Shown one piece after another: positions 7,390 through 17,197 of a stretch of 64,000 bases of DNA. Source of the stretch: Maribacter aquivivus (lineage in GTDB: Bacteria > Bacteroidota > Bacteroidia > Flavobacteriales > Flavobacteriaceae). Positions within the stretch are counted from its first letter, which is position 1. Every line of letters starts with the position of its first letter. The position numbers and the translations under genes are program-made. Location: positions 372,001 to 436,000 of the forward strand of contig NZ_FQZX01000001.1 in the NCBI RefSeq assembly GCF_900142175.1, written 5' to 3'. The notes beneath the pieces were generated by a model. That model made no database searches and had not been told where the DNA came from. It was given only the letters and a program-made list of their open reading frames with translations.

Positions 7390-9693
7390 TTATACAGTAG
7401 TCAATTCATCTGGAAATAATGCTACCTTTTTTCCATTTACACGAATAGTCACTTCTTCGGTTCCTGTCAGATGAAAAGTAGTCTCCTTAGCAGTGACATT
7501 TACTTTTATTATTCTGTTTCTAAAATTGACCTTAAAAGAATATGCACTCCACTGATTTGGTATTTGAGGCTTAAACGATAGTTTATCATTGATAACACGC
7601 ATGCCACCAAAACCTTCCACAATACTCATCCAAGTACCCGCCATAGATGTAATATGCAAACCTTCTTCTACTTCTTTGTTATAATCATCTAAATCTAGCC
7701 TCGATGTTCTTAAATAGAAATTATACGCCTGCTCCATTCTACCCAATTTAGCCGCTTGAATACTATGTACACATGGCGACAAAGAAGATTCATGAACGGT
7801 AAAAGGCTCATAAAAATCGAAATGCTTTTCTAAATCTTCAACCGAGAAATCCTCCTCAAAAAAGTAAAATCCCTGTAAAACATCTGCTTGTTTTATATAT
7901 GGAGATCTTAAAATTCTGTCCCAACTCCATTTTTGATTTATAGGTCTTTCTGTTTTTGGCAAATCATCTACCCTTACCAAATCTTTATCTAAAAAGCCAT
8001 CTTGCTGTAAAAACACTCCATGTTCTTTCGAATATGGGAAATACATTTTATTGGCTACTTTTCTCCATTTATCACACTCTCTATCGGTAAGCTGAGTTTT
8101 ACCAATTATTCTATGATAATCATCTGAATAACCGTTTTTAACTTTGTCTAACTGGGTAAGCGTATAGTTGATACACCATTTTGCCAAATAGTTGGTATAC
8201 CAGTTGTTATTTACATTGTTCTCATACTCATTAGGTCCTGTAACCCCAAGCATCACATATTTATTTTTATCCTTAGATAAGTTTACACGTTGGTACCAAA
8301 ATCTAGAAATACCGATTAATACTTCTAACCCCATTTCTGGTATGTAACTGTAATCACCGGTGTATCTAAAATAGTTATGGATTGCAAAAGCAATAGCTCC
8401 GTTTCTATGAATTTCCTCAAAAGTAATCTCCCATTCATTATGGCATTCTTCACCATTCATGGTTACCATAGGGTATAATGCCGCTCCATTAGAGAAGCCT
8501 AATTTCTTGGCATTTTCAATAGCCTTTTCTAAATGGTTGTAACGATACTTCAATAATTTTCTAGCTACTTTATCATCTTTGGTAGCCATATAGAAAGGTA
8601 TACAATATGCTTCCGTATCCCAATAGGTACTACCACCGTATTTTTCACCTGTAAATCCTTTCGGACCAATATTTAACCTAGAATCTGTACCTAAATATGT
8701 TTGATTTAATTGAAAAATATTAAAACGAATACCTTGCTGCGCCTTAACATCACCTTCAATAACAATATCGCTCATGTCCCAAATTGCAGCCCAAGCATCA
8801 TTTTGTTTTTGCAATAATTGGTCGAAACCTAAAGCACTTACTACATCTAAACTATTATTTGCTACTTGTTTTAGCTCTTCGTTTGGATGATTTCTTGCTA
8901 CCGTGTATCCGCCAAATTTCGTCAATGTAATAGAAGAATTTGCTTTTACATTTTGCTCAAACTTAAATGACACAAATGAATCTGTCTTTTCTGATGGTAC
9001 ACCCGAAATCTGATTTCCATCATACTCTAAAGAAGCCTGCATAAACGTACAGGTCTTAAATTCTGTTTTCATGGTATGTGCCTCTATAAAGGCACGATTA
9101 TCAGCTGTACTTAAATTTGTTGTATTCCAGAATTTATCATCCCAGTTACTATCTTCATTTGTAATACCACTATCTAAATATGGCTCAAATACTATTGTAG
9201 CATCTGTCTTCAAAACCTTTACTGTATATGAAATAGCACCTACCGCATCAATATCTATACTCAAGAATCGTTTTACATCAACTTCTATTTCTACATTATT
9301 AGATGTTACTGCTTGAAAGCTACGGGTGTAAACGCCCTCTTTCATATTCAATTCTCGTCTAAAATTTGAAACTTTTTTACTTGTTGCCAAATCGAACTCT
9401 ACCTCATCAATATAAATTTTTATTCCGATCCAATTAGGAGCGTTCAAAACCTTTGCAAAATATTCTGGATAGCCATTTTTCCACCAACCCACACGGGTTT
9501 TATCAGGATAATAAACTCCAGCGATATAACTACCTTGAAAAGTTTCACCTGTATAGGTTTCTTCAAAGTTGGCACGTTGCCCCATGGCACCGTTACCTAT
9601 ACTAAATATACTTTCAGAAGACTTTACGTTTTCTTGATCGAAACCTTCTTCTATGATGCACCAATTATCTGGTTTTATATAATCTTGATTCAT
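7390..9693 (-). CDS. GH65 phosphorylase, probably maltose phosphorylase
   Basis: A 767-residue glycoside hydrolase family 65 enzyme, predicted to split maltose with inorganic phosphate into beta-glucose-1-phosphate and glucose. Visible landmarks are the N-terminal beta-sandwich, GGSTYWDTEAYC (353-364) and ECHNEWEITFEEIHRN (416-431), and VTGPNEYENN with general acid Glu489. The length is typical. No signal peptide, so cytoplasmic. The immediately upstream gene is beta-phosphoglucomutase, which uses exactly the beta-anomer product, and GH13 follows; this context favours maltose phosphorylase over trehalose, kojibiose or nigerose phosphorylases of the same family. Part of the LacI-headed operon. 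Confidence 0.92.
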   Translation of the reverse strand: MNQDYIKPDNWCIIEEGFDQENVKSSESIFSIGNGAMGQRANFEETYTGETFQGSYIAGVYYPDKTRVGWWKNGYPEYFAKVLNAPNWIGIKIYIDEVEFDLATSKKVSNFRRELNMKEGVYTRSFQAVTSNNVEIEVDVKRFLSIDIDAVGAISYTVKVLKTDATIVFEPYLDSGITNEDSNWDDKFWNTTNLSTADNRAFIEAHTMKTEFKTCTFMQASLEYDGNQISGVPSEKTDSFVSFKFEQNVKANSSITLTKFGGYTVARNHPNEELKQVANNSLDVVSALGFDQLLQKQNDAWAAIWDMSDIVIEGDVKAQQGIRFNIFQLNQTYLGTDSRLNIGPKGFTGEKYGGSTYWDTEAYCIPFYMATKDDKVARKLLKYRYNHLEKAIENAKKLGFSNGAALYPMVTMNGEECHNEWEITFEEIHRNGAIAFAIHNYFRYTGDYSYIPEMGLEVLIGISRFWYQRVNLSKDKNKYVMLGVTGPNEYENNVNNNWYTNYLAKWCINYTLTQLDKVKNGYSDDYHRIIGKTQLTDRECDKWRKVANKMYFPYSKEHGVFLQQDGFLDKDLVRVDDLPKTERPINQKWSWDRILRSPYIKQADVLQGFYFFEEDFSVEDLEKHFDFYEPFTVHESSLSPCVHSIQAAKLGRMEQAYNFYLRTSRLDLDDYNKEVEEGLHITSMAGTWMSIVEGFGGMRVINDKLSFKPQIPNQWSAYSFKVNFRNRIIKVNVTAKETTFHLTGTEEVTIRVNGKKVALFPDELTTV

Positions 9694-9758
9694 AAAATTT
9701 ATATTGAATTGAAATATGAAAAAATGAAAAAATGAAATTAAAGTACAGCTACCTTTAT

Positions 9759-10427
9759 TTATTCTTTATGTTTTTTGTTGATCAATGATTCTAAAAAATC
9801 ATCGCTCATTTCGGTAAAGTCGTTAAAATTGTAATTAGCCTCGTTTAGTATTTCAGCATCTCCTATGCCTATGCTAACCATATTCGCAGCATTAGCCGCT
9901 TGAATACCGGCAACTGCATCTTCAAAAACCACACATGAATTTGCTGCAACAGCTAAATTATTCGCTGCAATCAAAAATACCTCTGGATCTGGCTTTGCCT
10001 TGGTTACGCTATTACCATCAACAATACTATCAAAATATGGCAACAAATCAACCTTCTCTAGAATAGGCCTTGCATTTTTACTTGCAGAACCCAATGCTAT
10101 CGGAATACCTTTATTCTTTAAATATTGCAAAACCCTTGTTACATCTGGTAGAATTTCACTTGAATCCATCTTTTCAATGTAAGCAAGGTAATCTACATTT
10201 TTCTCTACCATCCAAGTATCGAACTGATCTTGCGTAGCCTTTATATTACCAATATCTAAAAGAATTTCTAAGCATCTTTTTCTACTTACTCCTTTAAAGA
10301 GTTCATTCTGCTCTTTGGTAAATTCAAACCCTAATTCATTGGCTAGTTTTCGCCAAGCCAAATAATGGTATTTAGCCGTATCAACTATAACACCATCCAA
10401 ATCAAATATAAAACCTACTTTTTCCAT
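9759..10427 (-). CDS. pgmB: Beta-phosphoglucomutase
   Basis: A 222-residue HAD-superfamily enzyme converting beta-glucose-1-phosphate to glucose-6-phosphate through a phospho-aspartate. FDLDGVIVDTAKYHYLAW (residues 8-25) gives nucleophile Asp9 and acid/base Asp11 plus the cap residues typical of PgmB; LGSASKNA is motif II and VFEDAVAGIQAA motif IV. Length matches the family. It starts 13 bases after the LacI gene stop and precedes the GH65 phosphorylase by 65 bases, linking it to maltose phosphorolysis. Confidence 0.93.
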   Translation of the reverse strand: MEKVGFIFDLDGVIVDTAKYHYLAWRKLANELGFEFTKEQNELFKGVSRKRCLEILLDIGNIKATQDQFDTWMVEKNVDYLAYIEKMDSSEILPDVTRVLQYLKNKGIPIALGSASKNARPILEKVDLLPYFDSIVDGNSVTKAKPDPEVFLIAANNLAVAANSCVVFEDAVAGIQAANAANMVSIGIGDAEILNEANYNFNDFTEMSDDFLESLINKKHKE

Positions 10428-10440
10428 TTTCTTACTTCTA

Positions 10441-11463
10441 TTAATTGATTGTAGAACCTCTTTTAATTAAGGTCGCATTAATAATCTCGGTTTTAAAAGG
10501 TGCTTCTTCCATTTCTAAAGATTCCATTCTATCTATTAAAAACTTTGCTGCCTTTTCTCCCATTGTTTCACCGTGTTGCGCTACTGTAGTTAATTTTGGA
10601 GATGAGTATTTTGATAAAATTCCATCAGTAAACCCTATAATCGAAATATCATTTGGAACGTTATACCCTAACTGTTGAATAACACTCATACATTGAACCG
10701 CAAAAATCTCGTTAACACACAAGACAGCATCAATCTCATTTTGTTGAAAAAACTCAGTTATTAAATTTGTATTGTCTAAGCTATGAGGTAATGTCAAAAT
10801 TAAATCTTGATTTACAGTCATTCCATTATCTTTCAAAGCTTGTAAATAACCTTCCTTTCTACTTTCACTTACGTTAAAAAAATTCTCAGTAGTTACCAAA
10901 GCAATTTTATTAGCCCCGGCAGTAATAAAATGTTCGACTGCTTCGGTCGATATTCCTTTATCGTTTAACACTACCTTATCACAAGCAATTTGCTCCGTAA
11001 CACGATCAAAGAGTACAATAGGTATGCCTTGATCCAACAATTCCTTTAAATGGGTATAGTCGTTCTTTCGCTGCGTTTCTGCACTCAATGAAAGAATGAA
11101 ACCGTCTATACTTCCATTTGCCAGCATTTCCATATTGATCACCTCTTTATCAAATGATTCATCTGAAATACAAATAATAACATTGTACCCCATACTATTG
11201 GCATACTTTTCTATACCTCTAAACACTGTGGTAAAAAAATGATGTACAATATCTGGTATAACTACACCTATGTTCTTTGTTCTCCTGTTCTTAAGACTAA
11301 GAGCTATATTATTAGGCCGGTAATTATAAAATTTTGCAAAAGCCTTTATTCTATCTTTTGTGTCTTTGCTAATCTCTTTACTATTTTTTAAGGCTTTTGA
11401 TACCGTCGAAATAGAAACATCTAGTTCTCTAGCAATATCTTTTAAAGTGATTTTTGGTTTCAA
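10441..11463 (-). CDS. LacI-family transcriptional regulator of the maltose locus
   Basis: A 340-residue LacI/GalR regulator. Residues 5-24 form the helix-turn-helix (TLKDIARELDVSISTVSKAL), 45-62 the hinge helix region (NYRPNNIALSLKNRR), and 63-340 the periplasmic-binding-protein-like ligand domain. It heads the minus-strand operon with pgmB, GH65 and GH13, and diverges from susC. A palindrome of LacI type at 11677-11692 overlaps the susC promoter region and is its likely operator. The ligand is probably maltose or a related malto-oligosaccharide, by context only. Whether it represses or activates cannot be told from sequence. Confidence 0.92.
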   Translation of the reverse strand: MKPKITLKDIARELDVSISTVSKALKNSKEISKDTKDRIKAFAKFYNYRPNNIALSLKNRRTKNIGVVIPDIVHHFFTTVFRGIEKYANSMGYNVIICISDESFDKEVINMEMLANGSIDGFILSLSAETQRKNDYTHLKELLDQGIPIVLFDRVTEQIACDKVVLNDKGISTEAVEHFITAGANKIALVTTENFFNVSESRKEGYLQALKDNGMTVNQDLILTLPHSLDNTNLITEFFQQNEIDAVLCVNEIFAVQCMSVIQQLGYNVPNDISIIGFTDGILSKYSSPKLTTVAQHGETMGEKAAKFLIDRMESLEMEEAPFKTEIINATLIKRGSTIN

Positions 11464-11566
11464 AAAAAAGGAATTTAAAATTTAAGATAATAACTTAAAA
11501 TAATCTAAACGCTAAAGTTGACGAACAACTTCTATTTAGTAAATATATACAAAAAAGGATTTTTCT

Positions 11567-11574
11567 TATATTTG
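11567..11574 (+). promoter_or_regulatory. Possible distal -7 box upstream of susC
   Basis: TATATTTG matches TAnnTTTG exactly, 211 bases before the susC ATG. There is no TTG at the usual -33 distance. It could give a long-leader transcript or be fortuitous. Confidence 0.25.
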
Positions 11575-11676
11575 AAGAATAATCATATATTCATATTTAA
11601 CCACTATGTTAATTAAGAATATCATAATATTGTGTATTAACATTCATTATAGTCGCAAAAAATAAAAGTTATTAAC

Positions 11677-11692
11677 ACGAAACCGTTTTCGT
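11677..11692. promoter_or_regulatory. LacI-type operator at the susC promoter
   Basis: ACGAAACCGTTTTCGT is a 16-base near-palindrome with 7 of 8 base pairs symmetrical and a central CG, the general design of LacI/GalR operators. It ends eight bases before the -7 box at 11700, so it occupies the -33 region. The divergent LacI gene makes it the obvious binding site. Confidence 0.65.
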
Positions 11693-11699
11693 AACTTTT

Positions 11700-11707
11700 T
11701 AACTTTG
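11700..11707 (+). promoter_or_regulatory. Proximal -7 box for susC
   Basis: TAACTTTG fits TAnnTTTG exactly and implies a leader of roughly 70 bases before the ATG at 11786. A -33 TTG is missing; the LacI-type palindrome lies there instead, suggesting regulated rather than constitutive initiation. Confidence 0.5.
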
Positions 11708-11785
11708 CCCAAACCATTGTTAACACACCTTTTTACATATTTTTAACAATTGAAATTAAATTAACTCAACTTAAATTAACAATTT

Positions 11786-14700
11786 ATGAAGATTACATTC
11801 CTAAAAAGTCTGTTAGTTCTCGGTGCATTTTTGTGCTTTGGATATATACAGGCACAAGAAGTATCTGGAACTGTTTCAGATGCAAGTGGACCTTTACCAG
11901 GAGCTAGTGTTCTTGAAAAAGGTACAACGAATGGTACACAAACTGATTTTGACGGCAATTACACATTGACCGCCGAAGAAGGTGCTGTACTTATTGTTAG
12001 TTATATCGGCTACAAAACTCAAGAAGTAGCAATTAACGGTAGAACTTTAATCAATGTTACTCTTGAAGAAGATGCGCAAGCATTGGAAGAAGTTGTAATT
12101 ATCGGTTACGGAACTACAACCGTTAAGGATGCAACCGGTTCTGTATCTTCTGTTACATCAGAAGATTTTAATGGAGGTATCATTTCATCTCCAGAACAAT
12201 TAATTCAAGGTAAGACGGCTGGTGTACAAATTTCACAGGCTAGTGGTGAGCCAGGCGCTGGTATTACTTTGAGAATTAGAGGTGCTGGTTCTGTTCGTGG
12301 AAACAACAGTCCTTTGTTCGTAATTGACGGTGTTCCTGTATCTAACGAAAGTGTTTCTGCATCCGGTGGAGATTTAGGTGCCGGTAGTAGTGGCGCTAAA
12401 AACCCGTTGAACTTTTTAAACCCTAACGATATCGAAAGCATGAGTGTTCTTAAAGATGCATCTGCAACGGCTATCTACGGTTCTAGAGGTGCAAATGGTG
12501 TAGTTGTAATTACAACTAAATCTGGAAAAGGCGGAGGTACTTCAGGTCAATGGGGTTTCTCTAGCACTTTGAATATTGCAACAGTAGCAAATAAATATGA
12601 CCTTTTATCTTCTGATGAATTTATAGAAAGAGGTGGTGCTGACCTTGGTGGCTCAACAGACTGGCAAGAATATCTTTTTAGAACTACAGCCTCTACTGAC
12701 AATAACCTTTCTTATTCTCAAAACTACGGATCAGGTAATGTTAGAGCCACATTTGGTTACTCAAAACAATTTGGTATAATTGAAAATACTGATTTTGAAC
12801 GTATTTCAGGTAGAATAAACTTAACCCAACGTTTTTTTGACAATAAACTAACATTGAATGCTCAAGGAACGGTATCCAGAATTAATGATAGAGCACCTTT
12901 TATTAGTAGAACTTCAGGAAGTACTGGAGATTTATTAGCTGCTACTTATTATTCTAATCCTACATTAAATGCTAATCCAAACATTGGTGCTGATCCAGAT
13001 AGAAATCCTGCGAATCTTTTAACGTATTATGACGATAACTCAGGTACTGACAGATTTCTTGGAAATGTATCTTTAAATTATTCATTTACCGATGAACTTT
13101 CAGCTAAAATTAATTTCGGTCTTGATACGTCTGAATCAACAAGAGGTCAGGTAGTGAGCCCAAATATTCTTGGTTTTACAAACGGTGTAATTGGAAACGG
13201 TCGTGCAGTTGTAAGTAACTTAGATACTGATAGTAAATTAATGGAACTTACCATTAATTATAACAAAGAATTTGAAAATTCTAAATTAGATGCACTTGTA
13301 GGTTATTCTTTTCAAGATTTTAATAGAAGTGGTCAAAATTTAGTAGGTCAAGGGTATAGTACTACTGACATGAATCAAATAATTTCGGTTACTGAACAAG
13401 CTTATGAAGACACTCGTAACCTTGCAAGTAATTATCAAGGTTACGGTATTGGCACTTTCAATGATCTTCCTGGAAACGGCGATCAATTCCGAATTTTAGG
13501 ATTGACTCCAAACATTAACTCAACTACGAGTAGTAGTTTGCCAAATATACCAATCACTGCATTCTCTGTAGACACTTTTGATTTTACAGATGAATTACAA
13601 TCTTTCTTTGGTAGATTAAATTATACTCTTCATGACAAATATTTATTTACTGGTACGGTAAGAGCAGATGGCTCTTCAAAATTTGGTGATAATAACAAAT
13701 ATGGTATTTTCCCTTCTGCAGCTTTTGCTTGGAAATTAAATCAAGAAGATTTCGTAAATGAAGATACTTTTTCTACGCTTAAATTAAGAGCTAGTTGGGG
13801 TATTACTGGTAACCAAGATGGCCTTGGTTATGGTGCGTACTTAAACAGAACTAGATGGGATGGTTTAGGCATAGGAAGTAACTCTCAACTATCAGCACCT
13901 GCAACAAGAGAAGTAGCATTTGCAAACCCAGACCTTAAATGGGAATCAACAACACAATATGGCTTAGGTTTTGATTTTGGTTTTAATAATGATCGTTTTA
14001 CAGCTAATCTTGATTTTTATAGAAAAGAAACAAATGATATTCTTTTAAATTTACCAGCAGTACAGCCGGCCACTTCTCCTTTTGTGTTCCAAAATATTGA
14101 TGGCACAATCGTTAACCAAGGTGTGGAATTAGGCATAGATTACGACCTAATTGCTACAGATGACTTTAACTGGAATGCAAATTTCAATATTTCTTATAAT
14201 CAAAACGAATTGACTAACTATGAAGGTCCAAATATTCAAGCTGGTAATTTGTATGGCCAAGGTCTTACAGGTACAACATCTCAAGTTTTAACTGATGGAA
14301 AACCTTTATATACTTACGAATTACGTTTAGTTGACGAGAATTTCCAAGTAGAAACTGACCCATCTATTCTTGATAAGTCAGCATTACCAAAAGTCGTTTC
14401 TGGTTTATCGACTAGTATGAATTATAAAAACTGGGATGCATCTTTATTCTTCTCAGGACAATTTGGATTTTATGTTTATAACAATACAGCAAATGCATTG
14501 TTTGCAGCACCGCAAATTGGAAGTAGAAATAATTTACGTAGCGTTTTGGATAATAATATCTCATTATCAGCAACTAACCCAAGTACTTTCTTTTTAGAAA
14601 AAGGCGATTTTGTAAGACTTCAAACGGCATCTATAGGGTATAATGTTCCATTAAGCGGAGAAGGCACATTCAAAACTATGCGCTTAAGTGCAGTTGGTCA

Positions 14701-14851
14701 AAATCTATTTTTATTAACAGGGTATAGCGGATTAGATCCTGAGGTTAGCACTTCAGATATACCATCTAATGGATTCCCATCTGCTTCGATAGACTACCTA
14801 TCATATCCAAGACCAGTAACTTTTAGTGTTGGATTTAACGTTACATTTTAA
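11786..14851 (+). CDS. susC: SusC-like TonB-dependent outer-membrane transporter
   Basis: A 1021-residue SusC/RagA-family receptor that imports glycans across the outer membrane with TonB energy. Residues 1-23 are a signal peptide ending in ...YIQAQ. Residues about 25-95 form the carboxypeptidase-regulatory-like domain, 101-109 (EEVVIIGYG) a TonB-box-like stretch, and 113-240 the plug with the SusC signature GVQISQASGEPGAGITLRIR. The rest is the 22-strand barrel ending in FSVGFNVTF. susD follows after 18 bases. Divergence from a LacI/pgmB/GH65/GH13 operon predicts malto-oligosaccharides as substrate. Confidence 0.95.
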   Translation: MKITFLKSLLVLGAFLCFGYIQAQEVSGTVSDASGPLPGASVLEKGTTNGTQTDFDGNYTLTAEEGAVLIVSYIGYKTQEVAINGRTLINVTLEEDAQALEEVVIIGYGTTTVKDATGSVSSVTSEDFNGGIISSPEQLIQGKTAGVQISQASGEPGAGITLRIRGAGSVRGNNSPLFVIDGVPVSNESVSASGGDLGAGSSGAKNPLNFLNPNDIESMSVLKDASATAIYGSRGANGVVVITTKSGKGGGTSGQWGFSSTLNIATVANKYDLLSSDEFIERGGADLGGSTDWQEYLFRTTASTDNNLSYSQNYGSGNVRATFGYSKQFGIIENTDFERISGRINLTQRFFDNKLTLNAQGTVSRINDRAPFISRTSGSTGDLLAATYYSNPTLNANPNIGADPDRNPANLLTYYDDNSGTDRFLGNVSLNYSFTDELSAKINFGLDTSESTRGQVVSPNILGFTNGVIGNGRAVVSNLDTDSKLMELTINYNKEFENSKLDALVGYSFQDFNRSGQNLVGQGYSTTDMNQIISVTEQAYEDTRNLASNYQGYGIGTFNDLPGNGDQFRILGLTPNINSTTSSSLPNIPITAFSVDTFDFTDELQSFFGRLNYTLHDKYLFTGTVRADGSSKFGDNNKYGIFPSAAFAWKLNQEDFVNEDTFSTLKLRASWGITGNQDGLGYGAYLNRTRWDGLGIGSNSQLSAPATREVAFANPDLKWESTTQYGLGFDFGFNNDRFTANLDFYRKETNDILLNLPAVQPATSPFVFQNIDGTIVNQGVELGIDYDLIATDDFNWNANFNISYNQNELTNYEGPNIQAGNLYGQGLTGTTSQVLTDGKPLYTYELRLVDENFQVETDPSILDKSALPKVVSGLSTSMNYKNWDASLFFSGQFGFYVYNNTANALFAAPQIGSRNNLRSVLDNNISLSATNPSTFFLEKGDFVRLQTASIGYNVPLSGEGTFKTMRLSAVGQNLFLLTGYSGLDPEVSTSDIPSNGFPSASIDYLSYPRPVTFSVGFNVTF

Positions 14852-14869
14852 AAACAAAAAAATAGGATT

Positions 14870-16462
14870 ATGAAAAAAATAGTAAATTATTTATGTTTCG
14901 CACTCCCAATAGCACTGGCATTTTCTTGCACAGACTTAGAGATCGAGCCTACAGATTCATTGATATCTGAAGGTTTTGCAGGAGTAGCAAACGTTCAAGG
15001 TGAAGTTGCAAATATTTCCAATATTATAACTGGAGGTAATTTAGGTAACCAAGATGGTCTATATGCTTTGAATGAAGTGACTACAGATGAGTATGTAGTA
15101 GCTACAAGAGGTACAGACTGGGGAGATAATGGTAGATGGTTAGCAATGCACCAGCATTCTTGGAACGCAGATCTTCAAGACATACGTTTATCTTGGCAAG
15201 CTTTAAACAGTATTACGATTAATGCTACACGTGTAATTGATCCGGGTAGTATTACAACTGCCGGCGGTGATGTCACTGAATTAAAAGCTGAAGCAAGATT
15301 CTATAGAGCTTGGGCAATGAGCTGGATTTTAGATATGTGGAGACAAGTACCTTATAGAGATGTAAATGCACCTAATAGTCAAATACCTTCAGTTCTTACT
15401 GGGCAAGTTGCTATTGATAGTATTGTTGCAGATCTTAATATAGCGATCAGAGATTTACCACAAGTAACTGCTGGCGATGGCATTGAATTGAAACAAACAC
15501 CAACAAAAGCAGCTGCGAACCATTTAATGGCCAAGCTACATTTAAACAAACATATTTATCTTGAAACTTCTCCTGACAATGCAGATATGCAAGTTGTTAT
15601 TGATGCAGTTGATGCGATTGAAGCCGATGGTTATACTTTGGCTGCAGCTGGAGATTTCTTTGATATTTTTCGACCTAGCAACGATGTGGAAACTATTTGG
15701 TGGTCACCAGCAGCTACAGGTCCTAGAATTTGGAATACATTACATTATAACTTAAACTTCCCAGGATCTAACGATGGTGGAGGATGGAACGGTTTCGCTA
15801 CCCTTTCTGAATTCTATCAATTATTTGAAGGTGATCCTGACACTAATTATGTTGGTGATGGTCAAGAAGAGCGTAGAGGATGGGTTCCTGATGCAGAAAC
15901 TGCAAATGCTGAAAACTTAGGTATAGGATATGGTTTTCTTATTGGTCAACAATATGAACAAGATGGCACCCCATTAACTGCAAGAGATAATGTTGGTAGT
16001 GTTCCTTTAGTATTTACAAAAGAAGTTACTAAAGCCGAATATACAGCACCTGCAGACAATGCAGTATTAGAGACTGACGGAACAAGAATGCTAAAGTACC
16101 ATCCTAATGAAGAAGGTGGTGATCAAAGAGCACATACTGTACGTTATAGATTTGCTGATGACTATCTAATGAGGGCTGAGGCAATGTTTAGAATGGGACA
16201 GGATGTTACTGGTATGATCAATACATTGAGAGTTATAAGAGGTGCAACTGCGTTAGGTTCTGTAGTTGAATCTGACCTTTTAGCAGAACGTGGAAGAGAA
16301 ATGTATGCTGAATTAACCAGAAGACAAGATTTGGTAAGATTCGACGAGTATTTAAGAGCATGGAATCTTAAAGATGCTACAGATGCTAGATCTATAATTT
16401 TCCCTATTCCTTTTGCAGACATATTAGCTAATCCTAATTTGGTTCAGAACCCAGGATACTAA
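14870..16462 (+). CDS. susD: SusD-like surface glycan-binding lipoprotein
   Basis: A 530-residue RagB/SusD-family lipoprotein. The signal peptide ends at FSC with Cys20, giving a lipid anchor for outer-membrane surface display, where it caps the SusC barrel and binds oligosaccharide. TPR-like segments are seen in the N-terminal half (EARFYRAWAMSWILDMWRQ). The C-terminal segment RYRFADDYLMRAEAMFRMG and closing IPFADILANPNLVQNPGY are SusD hallmarks. It is the last gene of the transcript: a strong hairpin terminator begins 28 bases after the stop, so no SusE/SusF or amylase gene is coupled to it. Confidence 0.95.
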   Translation: MKKIVNYLCFALPIALAFSCTDLEIEPTDSLISEGFAGVANVQGEVANISNIITGGNLGNQDGLYALNEVTTDEYVVATRGTDWGDNGRWLAMHQHSWNADLQDIRLSWQALNSITINATRVIDPGSITTAGGDVTELKAEARFYRAWAMSWILDMWRQVPYRDVNAPNSQIPSVLTGQVAIDSIVADLNIAIRDLPQVTAGDGIELKQTPTKAAANHLMAKLHLNKHIYLETSPDNADMQVVIDAVDAIEADGYTLAAAGDFFDIFRPSNDVETIWWSPAATGPRIWNTLHYNLNFPGSNDGGGWNGFATLSEFYQLFEGDPDTNYVGDGQEERRGWVPDAETANAENLGIGYGFLIGQQYEQDGTPLTARDNVGSVPLVFTKEVTKAEYTAPADNAVLETDGTRMLKYHPNEEGGDQRAHTVRYRFADDYLMRAEAMFRMGQDVTGMINTLRVIRGATALGSVVESDLLAERGREMYAELTRRQDLVRFDEYLRAWNLKDATDARSIIFPIPFADILANPNLVQNPGY

Positions 16463-16490
16463 GCGTATATAAATTTAAGTTTAAGTTGAA

Positions 16491-16521
16491 AAGGCCTCCA
16501 ATTCATTTTGGAGGCTTTTTT
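16491..16521 (+). terminator. Rho-independent terminator of susCD
   Basis: The arms GCCTCCAA (16494-16501) and TTGGAGGC (16508-16515) pair perfectly round a six-base loop, with extra A-T and G-T pairs at the base, and are followed by six T. Confidence 0.85.
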
Positions 16522-17059
16522 ATTTCCACCAATTAATAAAAACAACAAGAATTTACCAATTGTATATCCTTTGAATTATTTAGGATTAATTTAAGCTATT
16601 AGCCACAAAAAAAATCAATAACCGTGCAACCTAAAACAATACCTACCAAACACAAGTGTGATTATCATAACTTGTTTTCGTTGTGTGAAGCAATTATAAT
16701 TTCTTAATTCCGATTCAAAAGAATAAAAAAGGGCTTATCCAATCTATCATTGTTATCTCATGAAATTAGCATTGATAATCTATAATCGAAACCAATAAAT
16801 ACTGACAAGATTAGTTTTGTATAATTTAATATTTACCTTCTTAGCAATTACTACCAGCCGTGTTTTATATTTTTTTTGACAAAGCAATACAGATACTATA
16901 GCATTAATAAGCTATAGATATTAAACAAATCCAACTTCTTCAAATACTCAGATCACTTTAGACCCATTAAAACCAATGACATTAATAAATCATACCTAAT
17001 TTAACGAAGCATTTAATTAGGTATAAAAAATCAAGTTAGATTTGTTTTTTGAACATAAA

Positions 17060-17109
17060 AAAATGCAACATTCCTTTTTCGCTTTTGCGTAAAAGGAATG
17101 TTGCATTTT
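17060..17109. terminator. Long inverted repeat, probable bidirectional terminator
   Basis: Arms at 17060-17078 and 17091-17109 are perfect 19-base complements, with a further CGC/GCG pair inside the loop. A tracts precede and T tracts follow, so each strand would give a hairpin with a U tail. It lies about 90 bases beyond the symporter stop and 600 from susD. It could also be an attenuated element of an unknown RNA. Confidence 0.65.
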
Positions 17110-17197
17110 CAATGCTATTAGAGAACTAATGCATCTCAAAATACTTTAGAATAAACTTCTTATAATCGGGGCTACAATCTATAATGGATTAAATATT

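Larger units (their letters stand above)
11464..11785. other. Divergent lacI-susC intergenic control region
   Basis: This 322-base AT-rich gap separates the LacI operon from susC. It holds two TAnnTTTG boxes facing susC (11567-11574 and 11700-11707) and one LacI-type palindrome (11677-11692). I found no perfect -7 box for the lacI side and no open frame or RNA gene in the remainder. Confidence 0.6.
16463..17197. other. 735-base intergenic region between susD and the SSS gene
   Basis: A very AT-rich gap between convergent genes. It has the susD terminator at its left end and a long perfect inverted repeat at 17060-17109 near its right end. In the about 540 bases between these I see no credible coding frame, tRNA or known riboswitch. 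It may hold an unannotated small RNA or be decayed DNA. Confidence 0.5.
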
